Assembly (NCBI GenBank): GCA_963663265.2
Contig: CAXXXM010000002.1
Location: forward strand, 1,054,001 to 1,118,000
Origin: JAEXOD01 sp963663265
GTDB taxonomy: Bacteria > Bacteroidota > Ignavibacteria > Ignavibacteriales > Melioribacteraceae
Direction: 5' to 3'
DNA: 64,000 nt
Under the pieces are notes generated by a model, which worked only from the letters and a program-made list of their open reading frames with translations, searched no databases and was not told the origin of the DNA. This document shows positions 27,701 through 37,048 of the stretch, piece by piece. Position 1 is the stretch's first letter; every line of letters starts with the position of its first letter. The translations under genes were made by a program, and so were the position numbers.

Positions 27701-28462
27701 TCGCATTTGTTTTGGTCCTAATGCACAGTTAAGACCTATACTTATTAAATTTTTAGTATTGGCTAAAGATATATAAAATGCTTCCGTTGTTTGTCCAGAA
27801 AGTGTTCTTCCACTTTGGTCTACAACAGTACCTGAAATCATTATTGGAGTATTTAAGTTTTGTTCTTCCAATAATGTTTGAATAGCAAATAAAGCCGCTT
27901 TTGCATTAAGAGTATCAAATATTGTTTCAACCAATAAAATATCTGCACCACCATCAATTAATCCTTTAGCCTGCAAGTAATATGCTGATACTAACTCATC
28001 AAAAGTTATAGCTCTATATCCTGGGTCATTAACATCTGGCGATAATGAAGCTGTTTTATTAGTAGGTCCTAAAGAACCGGCAACAAATCGAGGTTTATTT
28101 GGTGTTAGTTTAGTATATTCGTCTGTGGCTTCTTTTGCAATTTTTGCAGATTCAAAATTCAGCTCGTATACTATTTCTTCTGTGTGATAATCTGCCTGCG
28201 ATATAACTGTTCCGTTAAATGTGTTTGTTTCTATTATATCGCTACCGGCTTTTAAGTATTCTTTATGAATATCTTTTATTATTTGTGGCTGGGTTAATGA
28301 AAGAATATCATTATTTCCCTTTAAGTCATAATCAAAGTTTTTAAATCTATCGCCTCTATAATCGGCTTCGGTTAATTTATATCTCTGAATCATAGTTCCC
28401 ATTGCACCATCAAGAACTAAAATTCTTTCTTTTAATATACTTTTTAATTGATTAAAATCCAT
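24779..28462 (-). CDS. metH: Cobalamin-dependent methionine synthase
   Basis: The 1227-aa protein is full length for MetH. The homocysteine-binding barrel has zinc ligands C246, C309 and C310 (GLNCALGP, GGCCGTTP). Next come a pterin-binding methyltetrahydrofolate domain (SLKEGED, DENGQA, ...), the B12 cap and binding domain with the DVHDIGKNI signature, and the C-terminal activation domain (RPAPGYPAQPDH). It makes methionine from homocysteine using 5-methyl-THF. The short upstream gap shared with hldD has no recognisable cobalamin riboswitch. Confidence 0.97.
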   Translation of the reverse strand: MDFNQLKSILKERILVLDGAMGTMIQRYKLTEADYRGDRFKNFDYDLKGNNDILSLTQPQIIKDIHKEYLKAGSDIIETNTFNGTVISQADYHTEEIVYELNFESAKIAKEATDEYTKLTPNKPRFVAGSLGPTNKTASLSPDVNDPGYRAITFDELVSAYYLQAKGLIDGGADILLVETIFDTLNAKAALFAIQTLLEEQNLNTPIMISGTVVDQSGRTLSGQTTEAFYISLANTKNLISIGLNCALGPKQMRPFIHELSNIAECFISLYPNAGLPNEFGGYDESPNSMLITLEEYAKNGYFNIIGGCCGTTPDHIAKFATIPEKYKPREIPVLEQNLKLSGLEPLMFRKDSNFVNVGERTNVTGSRKFARLIKENNYEEALSVAREQVDGGAQVLDINMDEAMIDSVNAMTKFLNMVASEPEIAKLPIMLDSSKWEVIEAGLKCLQGKGIVNSISLKEGEDVFIEHAKKIKKYGAAVIVMAFDENGQADTLEKKKNICARAYKILVEKVGFLPQDIIFDPNIFAIATGIEEHNNYAVDYIESVKWIKKNYPLCKVSGGVSNVSFSFRGHNEIREAMHAAFLYHAVAAGMDMGIVNAGQLEVYEEIPKELLLRVEDVLLNRKPDATEKLVEYSETIKKKEKTEAVVEEWRNGSVEERLKHALVKGIVEFIDQDIEEARSKLNSPLAVIEGPLMDAMNVVGDLFGVGKMFLPQVVKSARVMKKAVAYLIPFIEEEKKLSGGKSSAGTILMATVKGDVHDIGKNIVGVVLGCNNYDVIDLGVMVPSDKILSTAVEKGVDVIGLSGLITPSLDEMVHIAKEMERLNLKIPLMIGGATTSRVHTAVKIAPNYSGTTIHVIDASKSVNVVGNLLSTENSNDFSEKVKSEYKFVREDHAKRNLEKETISLEEARKNKLKINWDEVEITTPKIPGIAIFDNVPLDIIREYIDWTPFFQAWELKGKYPEILKDETVGNEAVKLFEDANKLLDEIVSEKMLVAKGVMGLFPAAAVGDDIEIYSDKNKESVISVLHTIRQQGKKSGNIPNIALADFVCPKEMNGVDFVGMFAVTAGLEIEKQIAEYEKEHDDYKIIMIKALADRLAEAFTEYLHMKVRTDYWGYAKEENLANEELIKEKYVGIRPAPGYPAQPDHTEKVSIFKLLDVQNVTGITLTESLAMYPAASVCGIYFANPEAKYFSVGKIGEDQVADYSLRKGINLKEAEKWLRPILNYND

Positions 28463-28599
28463 TAATGCCTCTAAAATTTCTTATATTACAAACAGAATAA
28501 AAATTGAAAAATAATTTATTTTAAATGACGCTAAAATTTTGTACATAATCAACATATTAATTAAATTAGCACATCTTAAAAAATTTGTTAGGAGTTATT

Positions 28600-29577
28600 A
28601 TGATAGTAGTAACTGGTGGAGCCGGCTTTATTGGCAGCAACGTTGTAAATAGACTTAACCAACAAGGTGCCGATAACATTATTATAGTTGACCATCTTGA
28701 TGTAAATGATAAGTGGAAAAATATAAATGGTTTAAAATTTGCAGATATATATGAAAAAGAAGATTTTTTCAATTTAGTTATCGATGAAAATGTTCCTTTT
28801 AATATTGATGCTATAATCCATTTAGGGGCTTGCTCATCTACTACCGAAAAAGATGCCGATTATTTGGTTCAAAACAATTTTAAATATTCGGTTGAATTGG
28901 TTAAATACTGCTTACCAAGAAGAGCCAGATTTATTTATGCATCTTCGGCTGCAACTTATGGCGATGGCAAAAAAGGTTATGACGATAAAGATACTAATCT
29001 TCATGACTTACGCCCATTAAATATGTATGGCTTATCAAAACAGATGTTTGATGTATGGACTGTACGTAACAGCTTGGCTGATAAAGTTGTTGGTCTTAAA
29101 TACTTTAATGTTTATGGTCCTAACGAATATCATAAAGGAGATATGAGAAGCGTTGTTAACAAAGCATATGAACAGATTTTAACAGAAGGGAAAGTAAAAC
29201 TATTTAAATCGTATGTGCCCGAATACAAAGATGGCGAGCAAATGCGTGATTTTGTTTACGTTAAGGATGCTGTTGATATGACTTTGCATTTCTTTGAACA
29301 TCGTGATAAAAATGGATTATTTAACGTTGGCACAAGTCAATCAAGAACTTGGAACGATTTAGTTACCGCTATTTTTAAAGCTATGGATAAACCTGTTAAT
29401 ATTGAATACATTGAAATGCCTGAAATTTTACGCGGCAAATATCAATATTATACAAAGGCTGATATTACCAAATTACGCGAAATTGGTTATGATAAGCCTA
29501 TCATGTCTCTTGAAGAAGGCGTAACTGATTATGTACAGAATTATTTAATGAAAGAAAAATATTTAGGTCTCTGCTGA
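28600..29577 (+). CDS. hldD: ADP-L-glycero-D-manno-heptose 6-epimerase
   Basis: The 325-aa extended SDR enzyme has the NAD(P) motif GGAGFIGSN at residues 6-14. It also shows the HldD signature IHLGACSSTTEKDADY, a YGLSK catalytic pair and FNVYGPNEYHK. It makes the last step of ADP-heptose synthesis for lipopolysaccharide core, so the cell is expected to have a heptose-containing core. The ATG at 28600 with AGGAG 5 nt upstream is the start; an in-frame TTG 5 codons earlier is not needed. A Nudix gene follows after 2 nt. Confidence 0.94.
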   Translation: MIVVTGGAGFIGSNVVNRLNQQGADNIIIVDHLDVNDKWKNINGLKFADIYEKEDFFNLVIDENVPFNIDAIIHLGACSSTTEKDADYLVQNNFKYSVELVKYCLPRRARFIYASSAATYGDGKKGYDDKDTNLHDLRPLNMYGLSKQMFDVWTVRNSLADKVVGLKYFNVYGPNEYHKGDMRSVVNKAYEQILTEGKVKLFKSYVPEYKDGEQMRDFVYVKDAVDMTLHFFEHRDKNGLFNVGTSQSRTWNDLVTAIFKAMDKPVNIEYIEMPEILRGKYQYYTKADITKLREIGYDKPIMSLEEGVTDYVQNYLMKEKYLGLC

Positions 29578-29579
29578 TA

Positions 29580-30038
29580 ATGAAACTTGCAACTCTTTGC
29601 TATGTAATGCACGAAAATAAAACTTTAATGATTCATAGAATAAAAAAACAAAATGATTTTCATGAAGGTAAATGGAACGGATTAGGCGGCAAGTTTGAAC
29701 TTGGCGAAAGTCCGGAAGACTGCGTTATTAGGGAAATTAAAGAAGAAGCCGGTTTAACTTTGATTAATCCTGTTATGAAAGGCTTTATTACTTTCCCTTT
29801 ATTTGATGGCAAAGACGATTGGTATGTTTTTTTATTTACTGCTGATAAATTTACGGGTGAGTTAATTGACTCACCCGAAGGTAAACTTGCTTGGATTGAT
29901 AACGACAAGCTTTTAGATTTAAACTTATGGGATGGTGACAAAATTTTTATCAATTGGTTATTTCAAGAAAAATATTTTAGTGCTAAGTTTAATTATAAAG
30001 ATGGGAAATTTTTAGATTATACTGTAAGTTTTTATTGA
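29580..30038 (+). CDS. Nudix hydrolase, 8-oxo-dGTP diphosphatase-like
   Basis: The 152-aa protein contains a complete Nudix box, GKFELGESPEDCVIREIKEE plus AGL (G-x5-E-x7-RE-x2-EE-x-G). The N-terminus (KLATLCYVMHENKTLMIHRI) and GGKFE are like MutT/MTH1-type 8-oxo-(d)GTP diphosphatases. It probably cleans the nucleotide pool, though Nudix specificity is hard to read. It is co-transcribed with hldD (2-nt gap) and its 3' end overlaps the convergent EamA gene by 7 nt. Confidence 0.88.
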   Translation: MKLATLCYVMHENKTLMIHRIKKQNDFHEGKWNGLGGKFELGESPEDCVIREIKEEAGLTLINPVMKGFITFPLFDGKDDWYVFLFTADKFTGELIDSPEGKLAWIDNDKLLDLNLWDGDKIFINWLFQEKYFSAKFNYKDGKFLDYTVSFY

Positions 30039-30934
30039 TCCTTCTTTTTTAATAGACCTTCTGTCTGCTGATATATTATTCCCGCTACAATTAAAACCAG
30101 CCCAATTATTGAAGAAATTAATATTTTTTCCTTTAATACAAAAGCAATAAACAATATTGAAATAAATGGTGCTAAATAAGCCAAAGTTGATGTTTTTGCC
30201 TTGTTTTTACTCAACTCTAATCCTTTTAACCATAAAAAGAATGTTATTCCCATTTCAAACAAACCAATATAAAGTGCCCCGAATAAATATCTAAAATCAA
30301 AAATAAAAAAAGTATCAAACAATACTATATATATAGCCGTTATTATTGTACCAAAGTAAAAGCCACCAAATAGTTTTACTGCATTATCTCTTTTATCTAA
30401 CATATTAAGAGTCCAATATACTGCCCATATAACTGAACTTCCAACTGCTAAGGCAGCTCCAAGCGGGCTTTTAAATTGAATAGGGAAAATATCTCCCCTA
30501 ACTGCTATAATATAAACACCAATAAACGCAGCTAAAAGACCAATTACCGTACGTAATGATATTTTTTGCTTAAGAAATATAACTGATAGTATGGAAATTG
30601 TTATGGGCCAAGTATAATTAAGCGGTTGAGCTTCTTGAGCAGGTAACAGAGAATAAGCTTTAAATAAAACTAAATAATACAAAAAGGGATTTAATGCACC
30701 CAACAATACATTTTTGCTAAAATAGTTTGCCGTAAACTGCTTTTTTATTACTTCCCTCTTAGTAGTCATTGCTATTATAAATAAAATCACCGTACTAAAA
30801 AAAGACGAATAAAAAAGAAGTTGAATATAATTCATCCCTTCTAACGTAATTTTAAAAGCAGTTGCAACCGTTGACCATAAAAGTACCGCAGCAAGAGAAT
30901 ATATAATTGATTTTGTTTTATCTGATAACGGCAT
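30032..30934 (-). CDS. EamA/DMT-family transporter
   Basis: The 300-aa protein has about ten hydrophobic segments and the two-fold repeated EamA pattern: LAAVLLWSTVATAFK near the start, and AVGSSVIWAVYWTLN at the start of the second half. The family exports or exchanges metabolites such as amino acids or nucleotide sugars; the cargo here is unknown. It follows the glycosyltransferase gene by 5 nt and is probably in one operon with it. The C-terminus overlaps the Nudix gene tail. Confidence 0.88.
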   Translation of the reverse strand: MPLSDKTKSIIYSLAAVLLWSTVATAFKITLEGMNYIQLLFYSSFFSTVILFIIAMTTKREVIKKQFTANYFSKNVLLGALNPFLYYLVLFKAYSLLPAQEAQPLNYTWPITISILSVIFLKQKISLRTVIGLLAAFIGVYIIAVRGDIFPIQFKSPLGAALAVGSSVIWAVYWTLNMLDKRDNAVKLFGGFYFGTIITAIYIVLFDTFFIFDFRYLFGALYIGLFEMGITFFLWLKGLELSKNKAKTSTLAYLAPFISILFIAFVLKEKILISSIIGLVLIVAGIIYQQTEGLLKKKDQ

Positions 30935-30939
30935 ATATA

Positions 30940-32196
30940 TTAATTATCTAAAATTTGTTTTAAATTGTTTGCAATGTTTTTTCTATTGTGAATAAATATT
31001 TCATTTGTATTTGGAGTATAAGAATCTGCAATATCAAAAAAATCACTTGCCGAATCTGAAAACCCATAATATTTCCCTAAACCGGCGTTTGTAACTAAAG
31101 TTTCCACTTCTTTATTTTCATCGCCAAAAATTATTATAGGTTTTTGAGCACGCATATACTCAAATAATTTGCCTGGAACGTGTCGTTTTTCATGTGTACA
31201 GGCTAACAAATAATCGGCATTGCAAATTTCTTCTATAACCTTATCGTATGGAAGAAACCCCATAAACTCGCATCTATCTTCTAAACCGTTATCTATAATA
31301 TCTTTTTTTATATTTGGAGCTATTGAGCCTATAAACTTTAATTTTAGATTATTCCCTGCATTTATCCTGTTTTTAAGGGTACTCCAAAATTTGCGTGGAT
31401 TTTGATACTCGTACATATTTCCTGCATGAAGTATTGTTTTTTCTTTACTTAATCTTTCATTCAGCTTAATGTTTTCAAAGTCCTCTTCGTTGTAACCCCA
31501 ATATAATTGAAATGCCTTATTTTTAACAAAACTATACTTGTTAATAAAATAATCACGCATTGCTTTTGTCACGAAAATTGCCTTGGAGGCTTGTTTTAAT
31601 GTCTTTTTTTCCAAATAGTTATCAATTAAAACAGTAAAGAAGTTCCTTTTTTGATTTTTGTAGGACGCTATATCAACCCAAGGATCAATTAAAATTGGGA
31701 TTAATGGAATATTAAATTTTTTACTAAGTGTAACACCTATTAAATGCACACTATGAGGTGGTCCGTTTGTAATAATAAAATCAAATTTTTCATTTTTTAG
31801 AAGTTCTTCTCCGGCTTTTACTCCATATTTATACCAACCAATACGAGCATCAGGAATAAAAAGATTCATTCTAATCCACAAGGATATTTTCTGTTTTAGT
31901 CCACCTTCTGTTGTTGACATAACTTCAGAAGCAAAAAGTGGAGTATCTTTTCCTTTCCCTAAAAATTTTTTATAAAAAACAAATGGGTCGAAAAAATCCG
32001 TTTTTAGAACTCTTAATCCTTTAGGAATATATTGAAAAAAGGTTTCGTCTTTTGCAGAAAACGAATCTTCTTTAACTGTTAATACAGTAGATTTGTAATC
32101 AACTTCATCCAAATATTGAATCATTTTAAGAGGAAAGTGAAGAGATGCTTTTCCGGATGGAGGCCAATAAAAAGAGACAAACAGTATTTTTTTCAT
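30940..32196 (-). CDS. Glycosyltransferase, GT4-like (GT-B fold)
   Basis: The 418-aa protein begins MKKILFVSFYWPPSGKASLHF, a typical N-terminal beta-strand and loop of GT4-type enzymes. It has the GT-B donor-binding half at the C-terminus (KTILHAGNMYEYQNPRKFW, CEFMGFLPYDKVIEEICNADYLL, PGKLFEYMRAQKPIIIFG). The E in KLFEYM matches the conserved donor-binding Glu. A role in surface polysaccharide or glycan synthesis is likely. It has no signal peptide and no clear ribosome site, and it is divergent from the small membrane protein gene at 32437. Confidence 0.85.
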   Translation of the reverse strand: MKKILFVSFYWPPSGKASLHFPLKMIQYLDEVDYKSTVLTVKEDSFSAKDETFFQYIPKGLRVLKTDFFDPFVFYKKFLGKGKDTPLFASEVMSTTEGGLKQKISLWIRMNLFIPDARIGWYKYGVKAGEELLKNEKFDFIITNGPPHSVHLIGVTLSKKFNIPLIPILIDPWVDIASYKNQKRNFFTVLIDNYLEKKTLKQASKAIFVTKAMRDYFINKYSFVKNKAFQLYWGYNEEDFENIKLNERLSKEKTILHAGNMYEYQNPRKFWSTLKNRINAGNNLKLKFIGSIAPNIKKDIIDNGLEDRCEFMGFLPYDKVIEEICNADYLLACTHEKRHVPGKLFEYMRAQKPIIIFGDENKEVETLVTNAGLGKYYGFSDSASDFFDIADSYTPNTNEIFIHNRKNIANNLKQILDN

Positions 32197-32353
32197 TCAA
32201 ACTAATTTTATTATTAATATCTAAATTTACTTTATTTATAAATAAAGCTCAAACCAAATTTCGGAGTTTGCTTACAATAATTAACTTGCTATTCAATCAA
32301 AATGTTTTTACGTTTGAGAAGGCTAAAATCAAACACAAATATTAAATTTTTTT

Positions 32354-32387
32354 TAACAGAGAAAGAGTGTGCTCTCTGTCACAGTTA
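32354..32387. other. Hairpin in the divergent spacer
   Basis: ACAGAGA (32356-32362) pairs with TCTCTGT (32373-32379) around 10 nt, and TAAC/GTTA can extend it. No T-run follows, so it is probably not a terminator. It sits in the 240-bp gap between the glycosyltransferase and the 90-aa gene. Confidence 0.35.
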
Positions 32388-32436
32388 AATATAATTATTT
32401 TAATTAATTTGCAATGGATTATAATAGGGGTTTTAA

Positions 32437-32709
32437 ATGAGTCACATACTAAAAAACGAATTGAGAGAGGAACAGAAATTGGAGGGCAAATTTAAGATTA
32501 AAGCTCTTTTACTTGAACCTTTAGTTGCTTCAATAATTGGTTTTTTATTATTTGTTACGGTTATATTTTTTGTAAAATTTTTAAGTTATATGTTAAATTT
32601 TCAACCAAATATTTACTTTGACAAATACGATTTTTACTTATCAAGTTTAGGGTTGGTGTTGGCATTTGCAATAAGATTAATAGATAACCTTAAAAAGGTT
32701 AACTATTAA
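32437..32709 (+). CDS. Small two-helix membrane protein of unknown function
   Basis: The 90-aa product has a charged start, then two likely membrane helices at about 27-52 (LLLEPLVASIIGFLLFVTVIF) and 66-81 (YLSSLGLVLAFAIRL), with a basic end. AGGGG lies about 10 nt before the ATG. I do not recognise a family. It is convergent with prfA, and the two coding ends overlap by 11 nt. Confidence 0.65.
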   Translation: MSHILKNELREEQKLEGKFKIKALLLEPLVASIIGFLLFVTVIFFVKFLSYMLNFQPNIYFDKYDFYLSSLGLVLAFAIRLIDNLKKVNY

Positions 32710-33787
32710 AATCATTGACTTCTGCATTTAGTTTTTCGGTTTTATCTGCTATTTTCAGTTTTTCAACTAATTCAGCTAAGTCACCAGCAATAATATTTGA
32801 TAAATTATAAAGTGTTAGACCAATTCTATGGTCGGTAACTCGGTTTTGAGGGAAGTTATAAGTTCTAATTTTATCACTTCTATCGCCGCTTTTTACCATA
32901 GTTCTTCTTTGAGCAGAAATTTCATTAGTTTGTTCTTGTTGTTTGAGATCAAACAAGCGAGCTTTTAACACTTTTAATGCTTTTTGTCTATTTTTTAATT
33001 GTGAACGTTCATCTTGACATTGAACAACCAATCCTGTTGGCAAGTGAGTAATACGAATAGCAGTTTCAACTTTATTTACGTTTTGTCCACCTGCTCCACC
33101 ACTTCTGTAAACGTCAATACGTAAATCACCAGGATCAATATCTATTTGAACATCTTCAACTTCAGGAAGAACAGCCACAGAAGCAGCAGAAGTATGAACT
33201 CTTCCATTTGCTTCTGTAAGCGGAACTCTTTGAACTCTATGTACACCACTTTCGTATTTCATATCTGCATAAACACCATTGCCGGCAAGGCTAAATACTA
33301 CTTCCTTTAAACCGCCCATACCGGATTCGCTTACATCTATAACTTCTTGTTTCCAGCTTTTTAATTCAGCAAACCTGCTATACATTCTAAACAAGTCACC
33401 CGCAAAAATTCCGGCTTCATCACCACCCGTACCGGCTCTTATTTCAATAATTACGTTTTTGTCGTCGTTAGGATCTTTTGGAATTAAAAGCATTTTTATC
33501 TCTTCATTCATTTCTTTTTCTTTTACTTTTAAATCCTTTAGTTCTTCATCGGCCATTGCTGTTAGTTCAGCATCTTCGCCCAACTTTACAATTTCCTCAT
33601 TATCTTTTATTTGTTGTAATAGTTTTTCGTAATTATCAAATGCATTAACAACATCTTCAAGTTCAGAACGCTGTCTATTTAATTTAACATATTTTGCCTG
33701 GTCGCGTATAATATCATTATCGCTTAACTGCTCATTTATTTTGGCGTATTTATCCTTAATTTCTCTTAATTTTTCAATAAAATCCAT
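32699..33787 (-). CDS. prfA: Peptide chain release factor 1
   Basis: The 362-aa protein is full length for RF1, which reads UAA and UAG stop codons. The catalytic GGQ is at residues 233-235 (GGAGGQNVNKVET). The codon-recognition tripeptide is PLT at 189-191, the position of the PxT motif of RF1 and not the SPF of RF2. It stands alone on the minus strand; the methyltransferase prmC that often follows is absent. Confidence 0.96.
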   Translation of the reverse strand: MDFIEKLREIKDKYAKINEQLSDNDIIRDQAKYVKLNRQRSELEDVVNAFDNYEKLLQQIKDNEEIVKLGEDAELTAMADEELKDLKVKEKEMNEEIKMLLIPKDPNDDKNVIIEIRAGTGGDEAGIFAGDLFRMYSRFAELKSWKQEVIDVSESGMGGLKEVVFSLAGNGVYADMKYESGVHRVQRVPLTEANGRVHTSAASVAVLPEVEDVQIDIDPGDLRIDVYRSGGAGGQNVNKVETAIRITHLPTGLVVQCQDERSQLKNRQKALKVLKARLFDLKQQEQTNEISAQRRTMVKSGDRSDKIRTYNFPQNRVTDHRIGLTLYNLSNIIAGDLAELVEKLKIADKTEKLNAEVNDFNS

Positions 33788-34027
33788 TTACCAATTCTCT
33801 TATAATTTAACTTGCTAATATACGGAATTTTTTATAGTTATGGAAATTTGATATTAGAAGATAGAAGTTAAAAAACAAATATTAGATTACAGAGGACAGA
33901 TTACATATTGCAGAAAATAGATATCATACATTAGAATATAGGAGTTAGAAATTAGATTGTTTAGGAGGAAGAAAGCAGGCACAAGGGAAAGGGAAGTAGG
34001 AAACAGGTAGAAGGCACAAGCAAAAAC
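33788..34027. repeat. Purine-rich tract of the same family as 13.7-17.2 kb
   Basis: The spacer 33788-34144 has no gene. About 33838-34027 is built from words such as AGATATTAGAAGATAGA and GATTACAGAGGACAGATTAC, then AGGTAGAAGGCACAAGCAAAA. It is the same kind of tract and in the same orientation as in the 13.7-17.2 kb spacers, but without GCCAC/GTGGC hairpins. It lies just beyond the terminator of another T9SS gene. Confidence 0.75.
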
Positions 34028-34072
34028 ATTTAAAATAAGTCAACCAGCATGTTTTGTATGCTGGTTGACATT
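34028..34072 (-). terminator. Terminator of the M14 carboxypeptidase gene
   Basis: GTCAACCAGCAT (34039-34050) pairs with ATGCTGGTTGAC (34058-34069) around a 7-nt loop, followed by TTATTTTAAATG on the minus strand. The stem is the one used at 14682-14710, extended by two base pairs, with the same flanking CATTTAATCATT-type sequence. Confidence 0.8.
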
Positions 34073-34144
34073 TAATCATTAAGAATTAAACATTCAAAAT
34101 TAAAAATTATTCATCATTTAGCCTTCAACCTTTAACACTTCAAC

Positions 34145-36829
34145 TTACTTTAAGAGCATAAGTTTTTTCGTTGCTGAATAATTGCCTGCTTTAATAGTAT
34201 AAAAATATGTTCCACTTGCAAGGTTATTATATTTTGCCGAATTAAATTCAATAGAATATATACCCGATTCCATTTGTTCGTTAACCAATGTAACAACTTC
34301 ATTACCCAATACATCAAACAATTTTATTTGTACTAATTCATTTGTTGGAATCTGGAATTTAATTGTAGTTGAAGGATTAAATGGATTTGGATAGTTTTGC
34401 TCTAAATTAAACGAAGCAATACCAGTATAGTTAACTTGAATAGGAGCTATAATCGTTTTTGAACCATCATAGTCAACTTGCGTTAATCTGTAATAGTTAA
34501 TTCCATTTGATGGATTATTATCAATATAATTGTAGTTCTGAATTTCCGAAGTAGTTCCTGCACCGGTAATAAATCCGATATTTTTCCAAGAGTGTCCATC
34601 TTGAGATTTTTCAATTTCAAATCCATTATTGTTTGTTTCTGTAGCAGTTGCCCAATTAAGCACAACTGTATTAGCTATAGCAATACCAACAAAACTTGTT
34701 AATTCAACTGGAACAACAGCATAACTAAAAATACCAATATCGTCCAAATACCAGCCATCCTTATTGATACTATTATCAGATTTCAGTTCAAAACGGAGTT
34801 TGATTTGAGATGTTGAATAGGCTCCTAAATCAATCATTTCATTAACCCAAGTGTTTTGCGAAGCATCGTAAATTGGAGATCCGGATGGAGTTTGAGTTCC
34901 CTTACCGCTCGCAGCAGAGGTGTATTGCCCTGATAAAGTTACCCAAGAATTTCCATTATCTGTTGAAACTTGAACTTTTCCGCAATCCCATTCATCTTCA
35001 ATCTCATATTTAGTCCAAAATGACAAAACTGGCCCGTTTAAAGTAGAAAGGTCTATTGGGTCTTTTGTTGTCATTGTTACAGTTGCGTTTGCTAAATAGG
35101 TACCTGTTTTACTATCAGTATAACTTGTTGAAGCACTATGATATGCTGCTGTCGTTGCTTCCCATTTTGGGGTCGTTGGATTTGCTGTAATATTCCATAA
35201 AGTTGCCGGATTATCATTTTCATCTACAAAAGCATAAATTGGTGTACCGATAACAATATTTAATGTATCAGAAGCCATTTGCACACCATTTGAAAAAGTT
35301 TTTACTACAAAACCGACTTTTGTACCGGCTGTTAGTGTAGAACCAACGTTAAAAACTAATGGATTTGATGCTGCAACTTCTGTTCTTGCAGGAATGTTAT
35401 TAAAAGTAATTGTTGAAGTTGAGAAGGTAACGTCAGGATTCAACGAAGTGATTGTTGCCGAAATGCTGTTTGCATCTGACAATCCTTTGTTCTTAACAAC
35501 AAGATTTAAAGCAATATTCTGATCACCAGGATTAAAATATTGACTACTATAATTAGCACCTGTAACGCTAACATAATCTCCTGCAACCCAAGCCAAATAC
35601 AAATTAGGTTTTAAGTTTTCTTGAGCAATTGGATATATCCTGTTTTGTGCAGGCCAAAATCCATCACTGTCACTACCCGTTTCTGGAGTAAAAGAAATTA
35701 TTTTCGGCTTTTCTGTCTGTTCACCATACATCCAATCATCGGTACAGCCATTCACTTCATATAATAATGCAGGAGGCTGTCCATATTCATAGCCATTGTA
35801 TTTAACAATATCCATTGCATATTCTAAAAACACGCTCGAATCCGGTGTCGGCACTAATTCATAACTCCAAGCATATAACAAGTAATTGCTATATGTGTGA
35901 TAGTTAAAGGCTGTATTAAATGTTCTTCCATTACAAAATTGCCTAAATGCTTCTGTCTCTGGTTCTGAAAAAGCTGAAGGACCTCTATAAGTTTCATCAC
36001 TTATATAATTGGAAGAGCCATTATTATCATATCCCCACATATATCCAAAGTTTCTGTTTAAATCAACACCAATCCCACCGGAATATGGATGTCTGTTTTT
36101 CCGCCACATTCCACCACCTGATGGATCAGTTGACCTATTATATTCATAACCATCAACATTTATAAGGGGCACAAAATACATTTCTCTATTATTAACTAAA
36201 TATGTTGCTTCTGCATCAGTTCCATAATTTTCCAACAAATAATACATATAATACATAACTGCCATCATAGCTGCCGGTTCTCTACAATGAATCAATGAAT
36301 TATATAAAACTTCAGGTTCGTCTTCATCTAAATCCGGGTTGTCCGAAATTTTAACCGCATAAATTGGTCTATTTTCATAAGTATAGCCAATTACATACTT
36401 TGCAGATATTAAGTTAGGGTATAAAATACGCATACTATCTAATTTTGCATAAATTTCACTCATTGTATAATACCCACCCATAGAACCAAATCCAAATCCT
36501 TTAACTCCATATTTATCATTACTCTCTGTTGCAAATGATTTTTTTTCATCAGCAGTTAGTTTAGGTAAGTTTTCATAATATTTATTCCAATCATTAATAA
36601 GAACATCCATCTTCACACCATTTTGCAACAGCTTTTCATACTCTGTATCTGTAATAAAAATATTTACACTATTATCTTTATTAAAAAATGCATCACTTAA
36701 ATCTATTCCGCAATTAACAATAGAAGAGTAACGATTTGTATTATCAGCATAGATTTTTACTTTTTTATAATTTTCCGCCTGAACGATTAAAACAGAAATG
36801 AATAATAAAATTGTTAATAATTTTTTCAT
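34145..36829 (-). CDS. Secreted M14 zinc carboxypeptidase with T9SS sorting tail
   Basis: Starting at 36829 the product is 894 aa with a signal peptide (MKKLLTILLFISVLIVQA|EN). The in-frame ATG at 36901 would add 24 residues before it and spoil the signal. The M14 domain shows the zinc motif HCREPAAMM, the substrate-binding GVDLNRNFGYMWG, a later His in FNYHTYSNYLLYAW and the catalytic Glu in FTPETGSDSDGFWP. Further on are beta modules, one like the MAM-type domain of immune inhibitor A (LSFWTKYEIEDEWDCGKVQV). The tail is T9SS type A (EQNYPNPFNPSTTIKFQ ... KKLMLLK). It should trim C-terminal residues from external peptides, fitting a protein-degrading lifestyle together with pepT and the M24 peptidase. 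Confidence 0.92.
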   Translation of the reverse strand: MKKLLTILLFISVLIVQAENYKKVKIYADNTNRYSSIVNCGIDLSDAFFNKDNSVNIFITDTEYEKLLQNGVKMDVLINDWNKYYENLPKLTADEKKSFATESNDKYGVKGFGFGSMGGYYTMSEIYAKLDSMRILYPNLISAKYVIGYTYENRPIYAVKISDNPDLDEDEPEVLYNSLIHCREPAAMMAVMYYMYYLLENYGTDAEATYLVNNREMYFVPLINVDGYEYNRSTDPSGGGMWRKNRHPYSGGIGVDLNRNFGYMWGYDNNGSSNYISDETYRGPSAFSEPETEAFRQFCNGRTFNTAFNYHTYSNYLLYAWSYELVPTPDSSVFLEYAMDIVKYNGYEYGQPPALLYEVNGCTDDWMYGEQTEKPKIISFTPETGSDSDGFWPAQNRIYPIAQENLKPNLYLAWVAGDYVSVTGANYSSQYFNPGDQNIALNLVVKNKGLSDANSISATITSLNPDVTFSTSTITFNNIPARTEVAASNPLVFNVGSTLTAGTKVGFVVKTFSNGVQMASDTLNIVIGTPIYAFVDENDNPATLWNITANPTTPKWEATTAAYHSASTSYTDSKTGTYLANATVTMTTKDPIDLSTLNGPVLSFWTKYEIEDEWDCGKVQVSTDNGNSWVTLSGQYTSAASGKGTQTPSGSPIYDASQNTWVNEMIDLGAYSTSQIKLRFELKSDNSINKDGWYLDDIGIFSYAVVPVELTSFVGIAIANTVVLNWATATETNNNGFEIEKSQDGHSWKNIGFITGAGTTSEIQNYNYIDNNPSNGINYYRLTQVDYDGSKTIIAPIQVNYTGIASFNLEQNYPNPFNPSTTIKFQIPTNELVQIKLFDVLGNEVVTLVNEQMESGIYSIEFNSAKYNNLASGTYFYTIKAGNYSATKKLMLLK

Positions 36830-37048
36830 AATTATTCTCGATTTTTTAATGATATAATTAAAGATAAATTTATTTTTATTAAAATAAAATAACTTATTCA
36901 ATTATAAAAAATTAAAATAAATAATTTATCGTTTTATTCACTATTAAGGAATTTTTATTGATTCAATTTAAAGATTTATGTATCTTAATAAACAGACTAA
37001 ATACTTTGCGTGAAAATAAACCAGAACATAATTTTAGGATCTGAGCCA

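Noticed and set aside
28463..28599. Cobalamin riboswitch upstream of metH
   Set aside because: The gap to hldD is only about 137 bp and shows no B12-box-like conserved sequence or G/C-rich folds.
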